Positions 62,330 to 64,000 of a stretch of 64,000 nucleotides of DNA are shown here, piece by piece. The first letter of the stretch is position 1; the number at the start of each line of letters is the position of its first letter. The position numbers were made by a program, and so were the translations under genes. The stretch lies in the NCBI GenBank assembly GCA_950295325.1, contig OX485803.1, forward strand, positions 18,042,001-18,106,000, written 5' to 3'. The stretch comes from Polytrichum commune (taxonomy: Eukaryota; Streptophyta; Polytrichopsida; Polytrichales; Polytrichaceae). The notes beneath the pieces are model-generated. The model was not told the origin of the DNA and did not search any database. It saw only the letters and a list, made by a program, of their open reading frames with translations.

Positions 62330-63130
62330 TGTGAGATTCAAGGCATCATGGTCTCCAAGGAATTTATGACACCTACCTTTAACGAGGTCGTCAAGAAAAA
62401 CACTTGTAAAAAATCCAAATTAATAGTATACACTTTAGCCAAGATAAGATTTCAAGTGAATTTCTCATTCACATGGAATGCCATGGACCTTAGACCTAAG
62501 TGTAAGCCCAACTTGGACCGTGGCATGATTCTTGGCCAATCGCACCTTCGAGAATTTTCAAGTGGTCCCTTGATCCGGTCTTGATGTAAACCACCCATTA
62601 CATCTAATGGAAGGGGAATGTCCTAAGAAAGTACGTTAAGAGGCCACCCGAATCCATGCCAAATGATTTCATTCCACGAACATGAATATAATGGACAAAT
62701 CTTAAGGGGTGGCTTGCACCCAAAACCATATAGATAGGGACCACTTGAACTCAATGCTACCCCACTTCACTAGATGTGATCATGGGAAGTGTCGGTCGAA
62801 GAGGATTCAAATGGAGTGCAACTATGTATGGGTCCAACATAAACCAAAGAGGGACCACAATGGAAAGACCATGTTTATTTATGTTTGGACCCGACAATTT
62901 GAATTACACATTCAATGATCCATTAATCTATGGTGGTTGTGAGATTGAAGACAACATGATGTCCGTGATTTCCATTAGACCTACCTCATCGAGGCAACAA
63001 AGAAGATTGCTCCTATAATGCCTTGAAAACATTAACTACTTTGAAAATATAAGTCTCCAAGTGAACTTCTCATCCACATAGAATTGCATGAGCCTCAGCC
63101 TAAGTGTAAACCCAATGTGGTCACCCCCTA
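62330..63130 (+). repeat. Diverged direct repeat, about 600-bp spacing
   Basis: GTTGTGAGATT(C/G)AAG.CA, TTTCAAGTGAA(T/C)TTCTCAT, CACAT.GAAT and CCTAAGTGTAA(G/A)CCCAA occur in the same order at 62329-62510 and 62938-63110. GTAAACC(A)CCC/GTAAACTATCCCC ends resemble the PIF-like family at 30-33 kb. Confidence 0.55.
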
Positions 63131-63329
63131 TCTCTTGATAATTCTTTTTTTATTTTAAGAACTCCAATTGGTCCGTTTCCATAATCCTAGTGTAAACTAT
63201 CCCCAAGTTAATGATGTGACCTTGAACATTAAATTTTGTTGAGTGTTGAAAATACACTCATTCCATCCCATTCCCATGACATGATCTCGTAGAGTGTTCT
63301 CTAAGTTAACACTTAGTGTGTCGAAGAGC

Positions 63330-63482
63330 ACTACATAACATTGTTTAGATCCATAACAATGTTACGTGGGACTGACATTATTTCATGGAATATTTCCCAT
63401 GTTCATATTGAATACGGGGAATATTATGTGGAATATTGTCAGTCCCGCACAACATTGTTATGGATCTAAATAATGTTATGTA
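63330..63482. repeat. Long hairpin, about 67-nt arms
   Basis: TACATAACATTGTTTAGATC and onwards (63332-63398) pairs with 63415-63482 over about 67 nt with about ten mismatches, many of them G-U compatible, around a 16-17-nt loop. A related single arm is at about 24168-24225. A fold-back MITE or small-RNA precursor are both possible. Confidence 0.75.
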
Positions 63483-63613
63483 AAACTCCCATGTGCTTCT
63501 TATCAAAACTAAGGTCCATATGTAACCTAAGGTGAAGTGTAATCTCGGTTCATTAACAATACGGCGTAAGTTTATATATTGTCTGGAGCAACTATGTTAG
63601 CATCATTATGAGC

Positions 63614-64000
63614 CTCGGGGGGGGGGGGGGCACTGGCGAAAAACGTAGGAACTATGTGCGATAAAATATAGGGTCTTGTATAAAAATTTGGCGTAAAATT
63701 TGGCGTAAAATTTGTAAAATTATTAGATGTAGTATAGGGTGCTCTGGGATTGTGAAACATGATTATATGTAATATAGCATTTGACAAAACATGATTAAAT
63801 TACCTAAGTGGTACATATAAAATAGCATGGAGAAAAAGTGATAGTTTCAAAAATTAAATACTTTGCCACCAAAATATGGCATGTTCTATATAGGAAGGGT
63901 TCAAAAGATAAGGGTGAAGGTTGGTACTAAGTGGGGCAATTGTTGGCAACCCATTGACTTGATGAAACGTGTAGTCCATAACGGAAATAGAGAAACGCTC
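63614..64000 (+). mobile_element. hAT-like G-tipped element, runs to or past the window end
   Basis: CTCG13-14 at 63614-63630, then CACTGGCG, mirrors the inverted tip of the 46.8-kb element. TATGTGCGA and the repeated TATAGGGT motifs match the reverse complement of that element's interior. The other end is not visible. Confidence 0.5.

Overview
The window looks like nuclear DNA of a land plant. The evidence is two intron-containing genes with GT-AG introns (an ATXR5/6-type PHD-PIP-SET histone methyltransferase and a secreted cytokinin dehydrogenase), a plant-type tRNA-Ala(AGC)/tRNA-Thr(AGT) pair, and many short terminal-inverted-repeat (TIR) transposons of the PIF/Harbinger, Mutator, hAT and CACTA types. 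The decayed LINEs include one with a restriction-like endonuclease (RLE) and RNase H. That, together with the AT-rich, repeat-dominated intergenic DNA, makes me lean towards a seed-free plant or another large-genome lineage, but this is inference and the species is not identified.

Layout. 0-34 kb is a transposon graveyard. It holds three fragments of one RLE-type LINE (1-809, 10.26-11.77 and 27.8-29.8 kb, all + strand), a Ty1/copia gag fragment, a probable tRNA-derived SINE, and three copies of a 499-bp MITE. One of those MITEs is split by a 1134-bp element with perfect 29-bp TIRs. There are also a Mutator-type MITE, a CACTA element, fold-back elements, a 142-bp satellite, a minisatellite and a cluster of related PIF-like MITEs (30-33 kb). 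34.5-38.15 kb is the six-exon ATXR5/6-like gene, with an exon-1 run of 25 glycines. 39.34-39.49 kb carries tRNA-Ala and tRNA-Thr five bases apart. 39.6-44.2 kb is a decayed L1-type LINE (zinc knuckle, endonuclease, RT, zinc-binding tail), followed at 45.63 kb by a 5'-truncated tRNA-Thr copy. 46.47-47.56 kb is a three-deep transposon nest. 52.7-56.8 kb is the six-exon cytokinin dehydrogenase gene (minus strand) with a TATA box. 57-64 kb is repeats, microsatellites and a 150-nt hairpin.

The only apparently functional genes are ATXR5/6, CKX and the two tRNAs. The two protein genes are not obviously related in function: one maintains H3K27me1 during replication, the other degrades cytokinin outside the cytosol. 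The strongest candidate for something unusual is the RLE + RNase H LINE. Its three copies share a domain order of RNase H, CCHC finger and PD-(D/E)XK-like endonuclease. All boundaries were read by eye; no database search or folding program was run.
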